DNA from: Tenrec ecaudatus
Taxonomy: Eukaryota; Chordata; Mammalia; Afrosoricida; Tenrecidae
Assembly: GCF_050624435.1 (NCBI RefSeq)
Contig: NC_134546.1
Span: 11,679,001-11,743,000, forward strand
DNA length: 64,000 nucleotides
Reading direction: 5' to 3'
A program made the position numbers and the translations under genes. The number at the start of each line of letters is the position of its first letter. The first letter of the stretch is position 1. Shown here piece by piece: positions 22,831 through 35,600 of this stretch. The notes beneath the pieces are model-generated. The model saw nothing but the letters and a program-made list of their open reading frames with translations, made no database searches and was not told the origin of the DNA.

Positions 22831-23921
22831 TGCTGCTACAGGCCCCACAATGTGTAGGGGCAGCTTCCCACGCTCCAATGTAGAAGGTGAGCCAACGCCA
22901 CAAAACTCCAGGCTAGAGCTACCGTATTACACCAGATTATTTTTTCAAGATTCCTATAGATAGGTTTAGAAGTTCATGAAACTCATTTACAAAATTCAAT
23001 GGTTTCCCGATTACAAAATCTTTCGTATAAAACAAGGTACAAACCAACGTCATGAATCAAAAGGAGAGGAAGTAGTCTTGGGAGATGATGGAGTCTCTCC
23101 TCACCCCCCCCCCCCCGCCCCTCCAACAGTCCAGGGATGAGTTTTAGTTCTGTGCACAGAAAGTGTCTTTGGGAAAACTGTCATTCTCTTATCTCATGTG
23201 GAAGCCAAAGATCAAAAGCCAAACTGCAAACCCTCCTCAAAAACAAAACAAAACAAAACAAAATATGAACAAAGCTAAAGGCAAACCCACAGCCATCACG
23301 TCAGTTCTGTCTCCCAGTGACTCTGTGTTTAGCTGAGCGGAACCACTGTTCCCCCAGGGTCCTTATGAAACTTCCCCGGGTCCGACTGAGCATCCCCCGG
23401 GCCAGCCCGCAGCTCCTCTACCTCCAACTCTGTTTCAGGTACCATTGCTCTGCACTGGCTGATTCTTCAATCCCCTCCCCCACCCGCCCACATTTGGATG
23501 GGGAGTTTAAGGGAACATTCCAGAAGGGTCTGAGTCATCTCTGGGATTTGGTAGCAGCGCTCCTCTTTCAGTCAGCACCCAGCAGGTCGCCACAAGTCCG
23601 ACCCAGAGGGGCACAGCTGCAAGAGGGCAAGAAGGCTGTCCTCCTCAGGCCACAGAGAGCCCCGAGAAGGTCTTAGCATGGCTTAAAGGTGTGGCACGGA
23701 GTGTGACCAATGTGTGGGAGAAGTGACTTTGCCTAGGATGCTCGTCAGCACATCCCTTCTCAAGGTGCACCATGGCTTTCACACGTGGTAACGCGATGAG
23801 TTGGCAGAACAACACTGGAGTGAGTCGCCACTCGGGGCGATGCTGTTTCCCTTCTGCTGCAGTTAACTTGGCAGTGTTTGGCTTACGGTTTCACCACTTG
23901 CCATGCCTTGTGGTTTGGGAA
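22831..23921. other. No gene seen: single-copy spacer with simple repeats
   Basis: A C-run lies at 23103-23118 and (CAAAA)n at 23240-23262. A SINE tail remnant ('ccatcacgtcagttctgtct') may lie at 23290-23345. No coding support. Confidence 0.45.
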
Positions 23922-24098
23922 AGGAGCCCTGGGTGGCCTAGGGGGTTAGAGTTGAGCTGTTAACCATAAGGTCAGTAGTTCAAACTCACCTGCTGCCCCA
24001 CAAGAGACAGATGAGGCTATCTGTCATCATAACGAATTACAATCTCAGAAATCCCAACCAAGTCCGAATCCATGGGAGTGGATTTGTTTTGGTTGTGT
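23922..24098 (+). mobile_element. AfroSINE, full length
   Basis: 'aggagccctgggtggcctag', 'ggtcagtagttcaaactcac' and tail 'gtccgaatccatgggagtgg'. Confidence 0.85.
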
Positions 24099-24299
24099 AT
24101 TATTTTTTTTAATCTATTGAACCACCTAGCCATGGACCTTCAAACTATTGTAAGAGATACTCCTCAGGAATCCTGTACACTTGCTAACTGCAAGATTAGC
24201 ATGCATCATCTCCTGAGAATCCGCAACATCATGCCCTGTCCATCCCGAGCCCCTGGCAGCGGGGGAGGGAGCGGGACGAGGGGGTGGGGGACGGCACGT

Positions 24300-24450
24300 T
24301 GTGCTCTGACTCTGACTCACAGCGGGCTGCTGTGAGTGGGGTGACTCAGGCTCAGAGCAGGGGAGCAACTTGCCCAGACTGACGGTGGCAAAAGGCCGCG
24401 GCAGAACTGTCTCTCAGAAGCTGCTGCCTGGAGCAGGTCAGGGCCATATC
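24300..24450 (-). mobile_element. MIR-like fragment
   Basis: 'gtgactcaggctcagagcag' followed by 'ggagcaacttgcccagactg' resembles the reversed MIR core. Confidence 0.45.
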
Positions 24451-24957
24451 TCCTCCTTTTGGGGAAACCACTGCCCCAAGTCTAGTCACACACCTCCTGT
24501 GGGGGTGGGCTGGGGTAGGGGTGCCCTGGTCTCCCGCTGCCAGGCCTCAGTCACTCCTAGCCCAGCCCGGCACTGGGCCCCCCAAGCCTTGGCTGCTGGC
24601 TCCCACATCTGCTTGGCAGAGAGAGAAATGGGTGGGGCTGAAGGCGCAGATTCATTGCCTCGCCTTGGACTCCATCCCGGCAGTGCAGAATTGGATGGAT
24701 GACAAGGATAAATGTGTTTGGCTCCGGGCTTGGTCACTGAGGATTTATTTAGCACCTGCAGTCGTAGAAAACAACAATGCTGCGGCCTGCAAGGCGCGGC
24801 GCGCGCCCAGGCGGAGTACGTGAGTGCAGGGGTGCTGCGCCTTGCTCGCTGGCTGCTTGCAGTCTAGTTGTGGGCAAAACGAGAAGGTGGCTTTCCTTCG
24901 GGTGAGGAGCCCAGAGAAGGGGGCGCTGGGCCCAAGGTCGCACAGCTTGCTACTTCA

Positions 24958-25001
<44 letters not shown>

Positions 25002-26180
25002 AGAAGAAAACATTCCAGCTAAGAAAAAAGAACCCCACCGCATTCCTGACACACACACCCCCACGCCCGCCCCCCACCCCACCCCCCACTCCCCGCCCCC
25101 ATAGAGGCAAATCAGAGCCACTGCTCCTGTGAAAGATGGCATGCAGCCCTGGCCCGTGGTTTACACAGTTGGAGGGTGTGCATCCTGCCCGGGAGCCTTC
25201 TGGGGCCTCCACACTGTGCATCCGCCCAGGGAAGGGGGCCACTTCCAGGAAGGCCCCCTGTGTCGGTGGAAGGAAGCCCTCCGCAGGGGCCGGCAGGAGG
25301 TGGGAAGTGGGGCAGGCTGAAGAGGAAAGGTAAGGAGCTTTAGGGTCTGCAGGAGCCCCTGGAAAGCAGGGACGAGGCTCAGGGCACCTCCAGGGCTTGG
25401 AAGGAGCAAGGTCTCATGGGAAAGGACAAGCCCCAGCTATGGGTGTTTTAAGTCACGCAGCCCCGTCTGCCACACGCCAATCAGAAGGTAGTTCAGTTAG
25501 CAACCAATCAGGGAAAACCGTGTTTCCCAATGTGTGTCCCAAGGAATACCAATCCCCCCAAAAGATACACTGGCCCCACCCCCACCAAAAAGAAAAGTAA
25601 GGTTTGCAAAATGGGGTCTAGAGTTGCCCCACCTTGGAGGACTTTTCCCTGTGATCTTCTAGAACTCACCTTTCCCCACTTGGTTTTCTCAGACTGTTTA
25701 CCTCGTCTGTAGACCCAGCCATGTCTTTGCTCCCCTGCTGAAGGAGATACCGCAGGGCAACTGGGCTGGGAGCCCACCCTCACCAAGGCCCAGCTGCCCC
25801 CTCACCAGCCTCTGTGACACCCAATTGGGCCATGAAAGGTCGGAAGCCAATAGCTCCAAGTCCTCTTCCAGCTCCTGCACCCCATCCCTGTGCCCAAAAT
25901 TCACAGCACTCAAATCCCAGTGCCAAAAACTACCCAGGGGGCGTGGTGGTCCAGGCACTTTGTTGTTGAATTCACTCAAGTCCTCAGCAAACACTTCTTG
26001 AGTTTCCATTGCATCACCAGCCACTGCCCTACCTTCCAGAGCCAGGAGTGAGCGGGATCTTGGCCCTCCTGGCTCTCGTCAGGAAATCAGACAATCAGGC
26101 ATAGACATGTCAGCTGAGGCCTTTGAGGAGAAATCAACTGAGGCAAACGGGCACAGGGCGCAGTGTGCGGGGCACAAGGT
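24451..26180. other. No gene seen: GC-rich single-copy spacer with a (CA)n tract
   Basis: Frames on both strands overlap each other and the CA repeat. No domain, splice-consistent exon or RNA gene seen. Confidence 0.45.
24958..24999. repeat. (CA)n microsatellite
   Basis: About 21 uninterrupted CA dinucleotides. Confidence 0.98.
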
Positions 26181-26383
26181 GCAAGCCCTGGTGGTGTACT
26201 GGCTATGCGTTGGGCTGTGATCCTCAAGGTCAGCAGTTCGAAACCACCAGCATCTCAATGGGAGAAAGATGGGGTATTTCTACTCCTATAAATAGTTATA
26301 GTCATAGAAATGCAAAAAGGAGCAGCTTTACCCAGCCCTACAGGGTCGCCACGAGTTGGCACAGACTCCGTGCAGGGTGGGTA
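26181..26383 (+). mobile_element. AfroSINE, full length
   Basis: 'gcaagccctggtggtgtact', 'ggtcagcagttcgaaaccac' and tail 'agggtcgccacgagttggca'. Confidence 0.85.
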
Positions 26384-26399
26384 GGGAGACTGAGAGGGG

Positions 26400-26730
26400 A
26401 TGCTAGTCTATGTAAACGGGTCTGGGGAGGCTGTTCTAAAGACGCGACATCTGAACACAGACAAGAAGGAGGTGTGGGATGAAACCCAGCAGAGATCGCA
26501 TGGCAGAATGTTTCAAGCAGAGGGAACGGAGCAAAGATCCCGAGGCTGGCGCTTGTCTGAGGAGCAGAGTGACCTGAGAGAGTGAAAGAGAGGAAGAGGG
26601 TTTGGAGTTGAGGTTGAAAGACAGCAGGGCCAGGCCTTGCCAGACTGTGCGCGTTACTATCAGGTCTTGAGATTTTATTCCAAATGACATGGAAGCTCTT
26701 GGGGGGAGGGGGGCGGCGGGCAGCAATGCT
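26400..26730 (+). mobile_element. Old mammalian interspersed repeat, family uncertain
   Basis: 'ttcaagcagagggaacggag', 'caaagatcccgaggctggcg' and 'ttgagattttattccaaatg' follow a common ancient mammalian repeat order. The family name could not be fixed from memory. Confidence 0.4.
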
Positions 26731-26884
26731 GTGCAGGGGAGGGCAGTGAAGTGCGTGTCTGCTTTCTAAAAGGGATGCACAACTTTCTAAAGGTCGAGAG
26801 CCCACTGTCTGCTTTTAAAAATAATAAAACGTCTGAGAAGTATTTACATTTTCATTTGAACGTTGAAGATCTCGCAAAGCCTGA

Positions 26885-27175
26885 AGCCGGGTCATCCATT
26901 CATTATGTAAATATTTATTGAACAGCTAACATGTGCCAAGGCCCAAGACCAGCGGTTCTCAACCTGTGGGTCGCGACCCCTTTGGGGGGAGGGGGTCGAA
27001 CGACCCTTTCACAGGGGTCGCCCGATTCATCACAGTAGCAAAACAACAGTGATGAAGTAGCAACGAAAATAATTTTATAGTTGGGGGTCACCACCACATG
27101 AGGAACTGTATGAGAGGGCCGTGGCCTTAGGAAGGTTGAGAACCGCTGCACTGGACAGACAAAGGCAGTTGATAG
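26885..27175 (-). mobile_element. MIR fragment interrupted by SPIN
   Basis: 'atttattgaacagctaacat' and 'gtgccaagg' end at 26941; MIR-like sequence 'cactggacagac' resumes at 27149. Together they restore the MIR order 'gtgccaggcactg'. Confidence 0.6.
26950..27148 (+). mobile_element. SPIN hAT transposon, non-autonomous, inserted in MIR
   Basis: Termini 'cagcggttctcaacctgtgg' and 'gaaggttgagaaccgctg' are near-perfect SPIN inverted repeats. Internal 'gtcgaacgaccctttcacag' and 'atgaagtagcaacgaaaata' agree with the other copies. The flanking 8-mers cccaagac and cactggac agree at 5 of 8 positions, so the target duplication has drifted on one side. Confidence 0.9.
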
Positions 27176-28304
27176 GACTTTTAGTTTGCAACGTCATACA
27201 AAATAAATAAAAAATCACATTACTCTCCCCGCTGCCTCAGTGAGATCCCAAGCTCCTACTCCCCATATTTCAGGAGGAGAGGTTGCATGAGAAGAGCCCA
27301 GTCCTCCGTGGAAGACAAGATGCTTGTAGCTCCTTGGTCTTTCCAAAGGCCAGTGGCTCCGTGCGTCTGTGCCCACCAGGGCTCCCAGGAGCCTTCTCCT
27401 TGGTCCAACACAGCCGCTCTCAAGAACCCAGTCTCCCTGATAACTGTCCACCACCCTCCGGTGGCCAGGTCACCTGGAGGCGGTCAGCAGACGAGTGGCC
27501 AGGCTCTGTCAGGCCCCTGGGACAGGCTCTTCTGCTACTTTCCTCATGAGGCACAAGCCAAGACAGGTAGGCAAAATAGAAACATATCTTTACACATTAC
27601 AAAAAGAAAAAAAGATCACTTGAAACGGAGTGACAAGAACTGGGGAGGGGCAGGTTTTACTGGGCTACTCTTTCTCAGGACACACTGCTCCACGTGGGGG
27701 GGCGGGGGGGGGGGCGGGGGCCTGGGCCTCCTTTGTGCAGGAAGCAGGAATGCTGCAGGGACCTGGCGTGGCAGAGGCCTGTCCCCTCCTGTGTAAAACC
27801 AGGTCTCAGTGGAGGGTGAGACATTGGCTCGCCGTGTTACTGCAGCACTACTGAAAGGTGGGAAGTGCTTGGCTGAAAAATGAGAGGATGGGGCCATTGA
27901 ACTGGCGCCAGGTACATAATGGCTTCGAGAGTCTCCTCTCCCTTCTCTGGTGAGAAGAGCCCTCCGTCTCACATCCTCGGCAGGCGCTCAAGGAGAAAGG
28001 GATAACGCACCCAGCTATACATCAACCCTGTCTGTTGAGTAGGAGTTTTGGGGAAACCATGTGGAGAAGTACACTTTTTTAAAAGGCTCTGGGTTCTGCT
28101 AATAGCAGGCTGGGCAGGGTACAGGAAGAGACTGCGAATGAGTGTTTTCCATGAGATGCTGCCAGGTGATAAAATATTAAAACCAATACCAACACTTGGC
28201 TCTTCAAGGACTGGTCTTAATGATTCTGTCAGAGAGCTGGGCTTTGTGGTCAAATGGACAGTGAGCTTTGGGCTTTATCAAAAATAGCTTAATGGGCGCC
28301 GTGA
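27176..28304. other. No gene seen: single-copy spacer
   Basis: Overlapping frames on both strands up to about 169 codons with a G-run at 27698-27718. No recognisable protein family. Confidence 0.45.
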
Positions 28305-28527
28305 ATGGATGCCAAAAAATGTTTAATGGGTGCCAGCCTCTGAGCTGACTTCTTTGGAATCACCCCATTTGATCCTCATAACAACCTGCTGATGTAGGCT
28401 CGATCATCATGCCTGTTTGACAGATGAGCAAACTGAGGTTTAGCAAGGCGAAGAATTTTCCCTAGCCCAAAGTTTGGGTGTGTGGCAAAAGCTGGGCTGA
28501 AGTCTCTGACTGAGATTCCAAGGCCAC
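28305..28527 (-). mobile_element. MIR SINE, nearly complete
   Basis: 'ccatttgatcctcataacaa', 'gcctgtttgacagatgagca' and 'aactgaggtttagcaaggcg' match the reversed MIR core closely. Confidence 0.85.
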
Positions 28528-29018
28528 TGTGGCAGTTACATCATCTGTTGTCAATTTGAGACTGAAGAGTGAAGGAGTGGAGTTGAGCCTGTCAATCAGG
28601 TCACGGCATGAGGACCTCATTTGGAGGCGCTAAGGAGATAAACAGCTCGCCGGAAGAGGGACACAGGCTGACTCCCTGGGAGACATTGCAGCTGACAAGA
28701 CACATGGAGCTACCTAGTGCCCTGAACTGGAGATGTCATGTGGAGACCCCTGCCAGCGCTGAGATGCTTATACCGCCGCTGATCCACAAGATTTTCCACC
28801 CACTGGCCTGTGATCTTCCTGCATTCAGCGTCATTGCATGTGTTGCATGAGTCTGAAGAGGAATTTATAGATGGGTAGCAGACATACGGGCTAATATCAG
28901 ACTTATGAACTTGATCTGGACTGGGCTGGGATGTTTTCTCAATATTCATTCGCTCTTGTATAGAAAGCTCTTTCTTAGACACATATGAATGTCTTTCTCT
29001 AGTCTACCCAGACTAACA
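28528..29018 (+). mobile_element. Solo LTR, afrotherian ERVL-like family
   Basis: This 491-bp unit begins TGTGGCAGTTACATCATC and ends ...CTACCCAGACTAACA, so it has TG...CA ends. It is the reverse orientation of 37746-38273. No internal retroviral genes flank it, so it is a solo LTR formed by recombination. A degraded TATA-like box (tgtatagaaag) sits near 28955. Start and orientation are set by the TG/CA ends. Confidence 0.75.
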
Positions 29019-30864
29019 GAGCCAGTGTTTTCCATTTTTCACTTATTTGATTAAAACAAAACAAACAAAAAGGAAAAGAAAACATCCACATGTGGTGAAA
29101 AGGGGAGAAAAACTCCAAATCCAGTAGTGCAAGAGGATTGATAATGAAATCAGTTCTCTTTCTGACCAGAACTGACCCCCAAGGCAACCACCGTTACGTT
29201 AAGTGCATGTGCTTCTGCTTATACGCCTGTGCAGACCCAGGACCACATACTAGCCAGGCTGTCCTACCGCACTGTCTTCCCTTCACATTGCTTGAATAGC
29301 TTCAGGGACGGTAGAGAGCAAGCTGCCGGAGGTTTCTCATGGCCACAGAATCGTCAGAAACTTCATCCGTCTGCTTCTTTCAGACATTTAGGACTTTCTA
29401 GATGTCTGTGCTCGGCAACCATGTTGGAATGAGTCTGAGACGTAGGAAAATCCCTTTCACAGGTCTTTGAGCAGCACTGGGCTTTTGATCACCAGGGCGG
29501 TCCTGCGATGGGCCGCTGACTCCAGGATGGTGCTTCTAGCACCTCCAGGTCTTGGGGGGTGGCAGGGAGTGGAAGGGGTGCAGTGAGGGAGGGCCTTTGG
29601 CTTTAAGACATCCCATGCTAGCCCCACGCCTGGCAGTAACAGACCTCTGTGGCCCCCTTCCCCATGTAGACAGCAGAAGCCCCTCTTTCCAGCCACCTCT
29701 CTGTCACCACCCTCAGGACAGCGGGAACTGTAAAGGTCGCTCATGTGGCAGGTGAGACCTGCTCAGCCTGTAGGAAGCATGGACTGAGGGCCAGAGCGAG
29801 GAAGCAGCTCAGCCCTGGGGCACAGGTAAACAGAAGGCCACCAAGGCCGAGGGGGGGCATTGGGGCCAGGGGACCAGTGCCTTCTCTCCTGGCTCCCCTC
29901 CTTCCCTCCACTTCCCTGACTTGGATGGAGAGGTTCTGTTCAGAGGCCTGCCTTTGTCTTTCACCAGCTTCAAGGCTTGAGAAGATTCTGAACCCGCTCA
30001 CAGGGGGAGTGGGTTCTGCCTTGGGCTACGGTCTGCCCTGCCTTCCCTGGGTACCAAACCGATATCAGTGGCCCTTTGTTCCGAGGCTGTTCCCAGCGAC
30101 CCCGTGTCTACAGGGCAGCACTGCCCTCCACATCTCAGCCAGTGGCCGGCATCGTTAGCAGTTGATCTCCAGACCTTTCTGCCGATGCACCTCAGGGTGA
30201 ACTCGAACCCCCAGGCTTTCTGTCAGTGGCTGTTCATACCAGCCAGGGCGGCGGGCTCTTCTGTCTGTGCCATGGAGTTGATGTTGCCCGTGTACGCTAT
30301 ATTAGGCGGATCTGCAGTGAGCACGCACCGGAAATGACACGGGCTTCACCAAGACTGGTTTGCTCACTAATGTAATGCACCCTCTCCCCGACTCCCTTGA
30401 CAAGGCACTCCCCGAGTCAGCTCAGCTGTCCCTCCCGTAGGAGCTCAGTGATGCAATCCACTTTCACTTGAGGCTTCACCGCGCATCTGGTGGCTTCCAA
30501 GGTTGCTCTGGGTCCCACGTGGGGTTTGGTGTTGGGTGAGGGTGGAGGGTGGAGGACTGCACATTGATTCGTAAATGCGTTATACAGGTCAGTCCACTGG
30601 CCAGAGAGTCATGGGTGCACCTAGTTGCAAGGGTGGGGTGGGGTGGGGGTCTGTGGGCATCACCCTGAAAATAACAAGTCTAATCCTAACCCTAACCCTA
30701 CCTCAGGCTTGTGGGGCCAAGGGATTACGGACTGCGTCAAGCAGGGGACTGGTACCCAGCCCGCTGGCATGTTATTACAGTAAACCCGGGGATGAACAGT
30801 AGCTGGTGGGCGCTGTTCCCTCCATCAGTCATCTGAAGAGAGCCTTCACTTGTATTCTGATTTT
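29019..30864. other. No gene seen: single-copy spacer
   Basis: No repeat family recognised. Frames overlap on both strands without domain features. A short telomere-like string lies at 30685-30702. Confidence 0.45.
30685..30702. repeat. Short interstitial telomere-like repeat
   Basis: About two and a half copies of CCTAAC. Too short to imply a fusion site. Confidence 0.6.
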
Positions 30865-31050
30865 TTAATAAACATTTTTAATCATTGTATTGGGAGCTCT
30901 TACGGATATCACACCATTCCATTGTTCAATCACATCAAGCAGTGTTGTCCAATTGTCACCACAATCTGTTTCAAAGCATATTCTTTCTTCTTGAACTCCT
31001 TGATATCAGCTCTCCTTTATCCCCTCACTTGTATTCTTAAAGCCTTTCAT
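30865..31050 (-). mobile_element. LINE-B 3'-end fragment, diverged
   Basis: 'ttttaataaacatttttaat' and 'tgtattgggagctcttacgg' correspond to the reversed family end; 'tatcagctctcctttatccc' follows. Confidence 0.5.
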
Positions 31051-33664
31051 TGTATTAAAAATAAGCCTTTCATTGTAAACAAGAAAACACCATGCAATAC
31101 ATATATGAAATGCACAGCTTAGTAAATTAGTACCCAGCAAACATCCTTACAACGCCTTGGCAAGGCAAAAAAAAAAAAATGCAGTTTTCATAAGGTCCAA
31201 CCTAGCAAGCAGACTGACTTGTTTTAATTCTCCCATTCTGCCTTGCATCGGCCCAAGCTTGAGTCCGAGGCAATGTTGGAAAAGTGACGATTCAGATTTG
31301 TAGAAGCGGCTGGGTCATTGCCACTGTGAACTCCCAGCCACCCGAGAGGGAAGCTAGGGAAGCCCTCACAACAACCCCCTGAGAGTGGGAGGGAGGGAGT
31401 TGTGGGTGCCGGGGCCAGGCCAAAGCTGCTGCCAGGCTCCCCCGAGTGCTGGGGCTGTGTGGACCCCCTCCCCACTTACAAGTCAGGAGAGTCTGAGCCT
31501 GGTGCTCCACGGGGTGGGTGGGGGTGGGTGGGGTGAGGGAAGGAACAAGTCTAGCCTAAGATATCACCGCACCGGCTGCAGGGCCCCTCTTCTGGGCCAA
31601 AGTGCAGCCTGGAGGTCGCCCTGAGCCTGGGGTAAGGGGTGTAGCCCTGTGACCCCTGCCAAGGTATGTGTCAGCCTGAGGGCATCACGCCCTATTTCGG
31701 TACACAGCAAAGGCTCAATCCTAGAAAGACTGCATGTTCCTGGCTGATGGATGCCCCGCCCAGGTGATCCTCAGCCCTCCTGGGGGACAGCAGCACCTGC
31801 TGGGGAGACGCTAGAGTAGGGCCCTCTCATCCAGGCCTGTCATCACATATTTCTGGGCTCAAGTCAGGCTCTGCTTTCTCCCCTCTCGGGTCCCCCTGCA
31901 CTCAGGGAGCAGCTGACCCAGTTTTGGGTGGAAAAATTAGAATGTTCCCCAGTCAGATGGGAGAGAGGAAGGAAGTGCCAAATCTGCCCTAGTTTAGCCC
32001 CACTACTGGGACCCTCCCTCAGAGGAAGGGGCTAGGAACTTGGGCCTTCTCCCTAGATCTTTTCAGAGCATTTGGAACAAGCTCCCAGAATTCCAGAGGC
32101 CCGAGAGCAAACCTCCTTTGCTGTCACCAAAGGGGATGATGAATCATGTAAAACACATCACTCTTCTCGTCCCCAAATCCTGCACGTACATATACTTACA
32201 GTGTGTGTCATTTTACACAGGCAAGGTATTATTACTTTTTAAAAATTCTTCTCTTTCTCTCTCACTCTTTTTCTAAACCCAAAACACCAGCTGTGAAACC
32301 CGCCGCTTCCCTCCCTGCCCAGTCTGCAGTGGCCGCAGACAGCAGGGCCTCTGTGCTCTGAGTGAGGCCCCCCTCTCTGTGGCTTGCTGCCTGAGGAAAG
32401 AACATAAAAGCTGGTGAGTGGCATGCCAGGGGCCCACAAGCACGCCGGGAGGCCCGGGTATTTGCAGAGGCGCACACCCCACTCACAGAATGAAAGGCTG
32501 CATTTCCACTGTGTAAATAGCTGGGCTCTGGTGGGGCTGCTACTGGGAGCATGATGCTGGTGAGAGAGCAGAAACATTCATTTGAAAACACCACCACCCG
32601 GGAGCCACACTAGGGCTTCCCAGGTCCATAGGGGAGGCTGGCAAAGGAACCACAGCCTGCAGGCCCAGCCTTCCCACCCCTCCCCCCTCGCTCACTATGC
32701 CCCCCTCGCTGCACACTGCCCAGGATGGTTTTGTGACAGCGTACGATGTCAGCTTCTGAGGCTGGGCAGACCCGATCCATTTTCTCCCTTCTGGTGAGGA
32801 GAAAGCATTTTTTGGAAGACGCTCAAAAGGCAACCCTAGAGACTGAAGGAGCATGGTGAACAGGGGACAGAGGCAGTTGTTACCCAAACCTGGCAAAAGA
32901 GGGGACGATGGGGGATGGTTTTCACATTGAGCCGCAAATATCAACCTCTAGGACTCCCAGACAAGTACAGAAGCAGACCAAACCCACCCGATACTGCCCC
33001 CACCCCAGGCAGCATCCCCTGAAGGTTGTCCGGAAGCCTTACACAAACACAAAACCTGCCAACAGCCCTCTGACCAAAGATAAGAGTCCACAAGCCGGAA
33101 TCCATGTGATTTGTGAGAAATCATCCAGAGGGATGGACTTAGAACGTTCTGGGATGGTGAGCTGCACTTGATGCATCCTTGTCTGGACAGGACGGGCCAT
33201 AGCCTTGTTTCACTCACCACCTTCGCCACCGCCACCGTGATGGTCTACCTTCTTAGCAGGACTTTATCTTCACGATCAGACTGAGCCCAGACTCATTGTC
33301 TTTTGCTGCCTGTCTTCAAAGCAACAAAGGCAACAGTTTGCAGCACTCTACACCCCGAGGGCCACTCTGCTTCTTCAGATGGCTGGCTGCTAGAGGAAGT
33401 ACCATCAACAGAGGTGGAAAGAGAAAGGGGTAGAGAGCAGCTGTTTAAAGAAGCCCATAAACTACAGTTGAGTCTCAGCTAAATCAGAGATCCCCAGAGC
33501 AAGCAGATCAGCCTACAAGCTGGCTCAGAAACACCGGGTAATGCTCACCACCCATGCATGTTTGAGAGGAAGGCTCTTGGCTCTCCATTGAGAGGAGGTG
33601 AAGGATACTTTATTTAAACTGATGGCAAACGCTGCTGAGCCTGGGTAAAAACTCTCTTTGCTAC
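31051..33664. other. No gene seen: long single-copy interval
   Basis: Many overlapping frames on both strands, none with domain features. 31330-31390 carries a MIR-like 'cctcacaacaaccccctgag'. No supported exon. Confidence 0.45.
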
Positions 33665-34078
33665 TGTTGTTGGGTGCCGTAACATTGGCTCTGACTCACA
33701 GCAGTCCGGTGCGTAACAGAAGGTCCCGTGCCACCATCAAGCGACTGCCTTTTGAACCCATTGCTGTGGCCACTGTGCCAATCCATCTCACGGAGTGTCT
33801 TCTCTTTTTCCATGACTCTCTACCTGACCCAGCGTGATGCCCCTCTCCAGGGACTGGCCCCTCCTGATAAAATATTCAAAGTACACGGGGTGAAGTCTCG
33901 CCAGCTTCACTCCTCAGGAGCATTCTGGCTGCACTTCTTCCAAGGTAGACGTGTTCATTCTGGCAGTCGACGGGATGCTCAGCATTCTTCAACTATGCCT
34001 TCGTTCAAAGGCATGGGGTCTTCTTGGGCCCTCCTTGCTCCACGGGCCACTTTCCCATGCTGGACTCCACTCTCTTGA
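33665..34078 (-). mobile_element. RTE LINE 3' end
   Basis: Reversed 3' end: 'tgttgttgggtgccgtaaca', 'ggccactgtgccaatccatc', 'agggactggcccctcctgat', 'caggagcattctggctgcac' in the same order as 2944-3749. Confidence 0.75.
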
Positions 34079-34089
34079 CCCCATCTGAT

Positions 34090-35545
34090 GGAAAAACACC
34101 AACCAGGGCCCATGAAAATGGAATGGAGAGCAGGAGTCAAGATAGCATCTAGGTAGAATCACCCGCCCACCGCTCCTGTTATCATACCAGAAAATTAAGA
34201 GATAGGCATAGGAAGCAAGCTCAAAGAGAAAGCAACGGGACTAATGGTTCTGGAGGAACTTAGCATGGAGGGGGGGCAAGCCAGGAGAAGGGAGCAGTAA
34301 GCAAACAATGCCATAGACAGGGGAACAACTAGGGAATTAAAATCAACAACAAGGAGGACATAGAGATTCTGGGGGTGTTGGAGCAATAGCAGTCTAGCTG
34401 AGAGAAATTACTAAGAGGCAGAAGGAGGATTAGTGTGATGGTGGGAAAGGGGGAAGGTAAAAGGAAACAGAAGAAAGATCTAGGAAGCTAAGATGTGGAT
34501 AGAGGTATAAACAGGTATGTACTTATGTAAATATATTAATTCATAAAAACAGCTATTGGCCTATGTACATATATTTATATGGCAATATGTTGAGGAGGTA
34601 GATAGACTTTGAGTCTCTGCTCAAGACCTCCCTCAACGCAAGAACTATTTGTTCTAACACCCTGGCATTCTGTGATGCTCACCCTCCTGGCAAGATCACT
34701 GAAGACAAAATGGGAGCACAAGCAAATGTCGTGAAGAAAGCTGGTGCCCGGATATCAAAAGATATAGCGTCTGGGGTCTTAAAGGCATGAAGGTAAACAA
34801 GCAGCCATCTAGCAGGGAAGCAACAAGCCCACATGGACGAAGAACAGCCTGTGAGATGAGGTGTCAATGGAATCAGGTAACAGACACTAGCAGACCCCAA
34901 ACAAACAAAACATATGGTTGAGAATGAGGAGCATCAGCGCACAGACCCAAATCCATCTGTAGACAATGGGACATCACCTCACAGAAGTCACCAGGAAGGG
35001 ATGAGTCAACCAGGGTGACATATAGCACTGATGAAACACACAATATTCCTCTGGTTCCTTGAGATTTCCTCACCCCCATGATCATGACCCCAGGCCTGTC
35101 TTTCAGTTCTGGCTAGCCTGGAGCATGTACACAGGTACATATAAGAGCTCAGGACACACAGAATCCAGGTCAGATAAACCCTTCAGGAACAAAAATGGGA
35201 GTAGTGATACCAGGAGGGTAGGGGGAAGGTGGGGAAAGGAAGAGAGGAAGGGGGAACCGATTTCAGTGATCTACACCACCACCCCAGGGGGACGAACAAC
35301 AGGGGAAGAGAGACGGCAATTGGTGTAAGATATGAAAATAATAATTTATAATTTATCAAGGGGTCATGAGGATGGGAGGTGGCGCAGAGGGAAAAAAGAG
35401 GAGCTCATACCAAGGGCTCAAATAGAAAGTAAATGTTTAGGAATCAATGATGGCAACATATGTACAAATAGGCTTGATACAATTGATGTATGGATTGTTA
35501 TAAGAGCTGTTAGAACCTCCAATAAAATGAACTTAAAAAAACAAT
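34090..35545 (+). mobile_element. LINE-B 3' region, longest copy
   Basis: About 1.45 kb of non-coding 3' sequence. It includes the block shared with 480-965 (about 34570-34765), the block 'catctgtagacaatgggaca' shared with the other copies, a purine tract at about 35215-35255 and a terminal 'tccaataaaatgaacttaaa'. The long G/A-rich 3' region ending in AATAAA and A-rich sequence suggests an L1-type element, but no ORF2 is attached to prove it. Confidence 0.7.
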
Positions 35546-35600
35546 TGAACAGAGTCCAAAGTGGAGGAAAACGGGCCTCAAACCCAGAAGCGGAGGATCA

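Noticed and set aside
30685-30702. Interstitial telomere marking a chromosome fusion
   Set aside because: Only about two and a half units; too short for that meaning.
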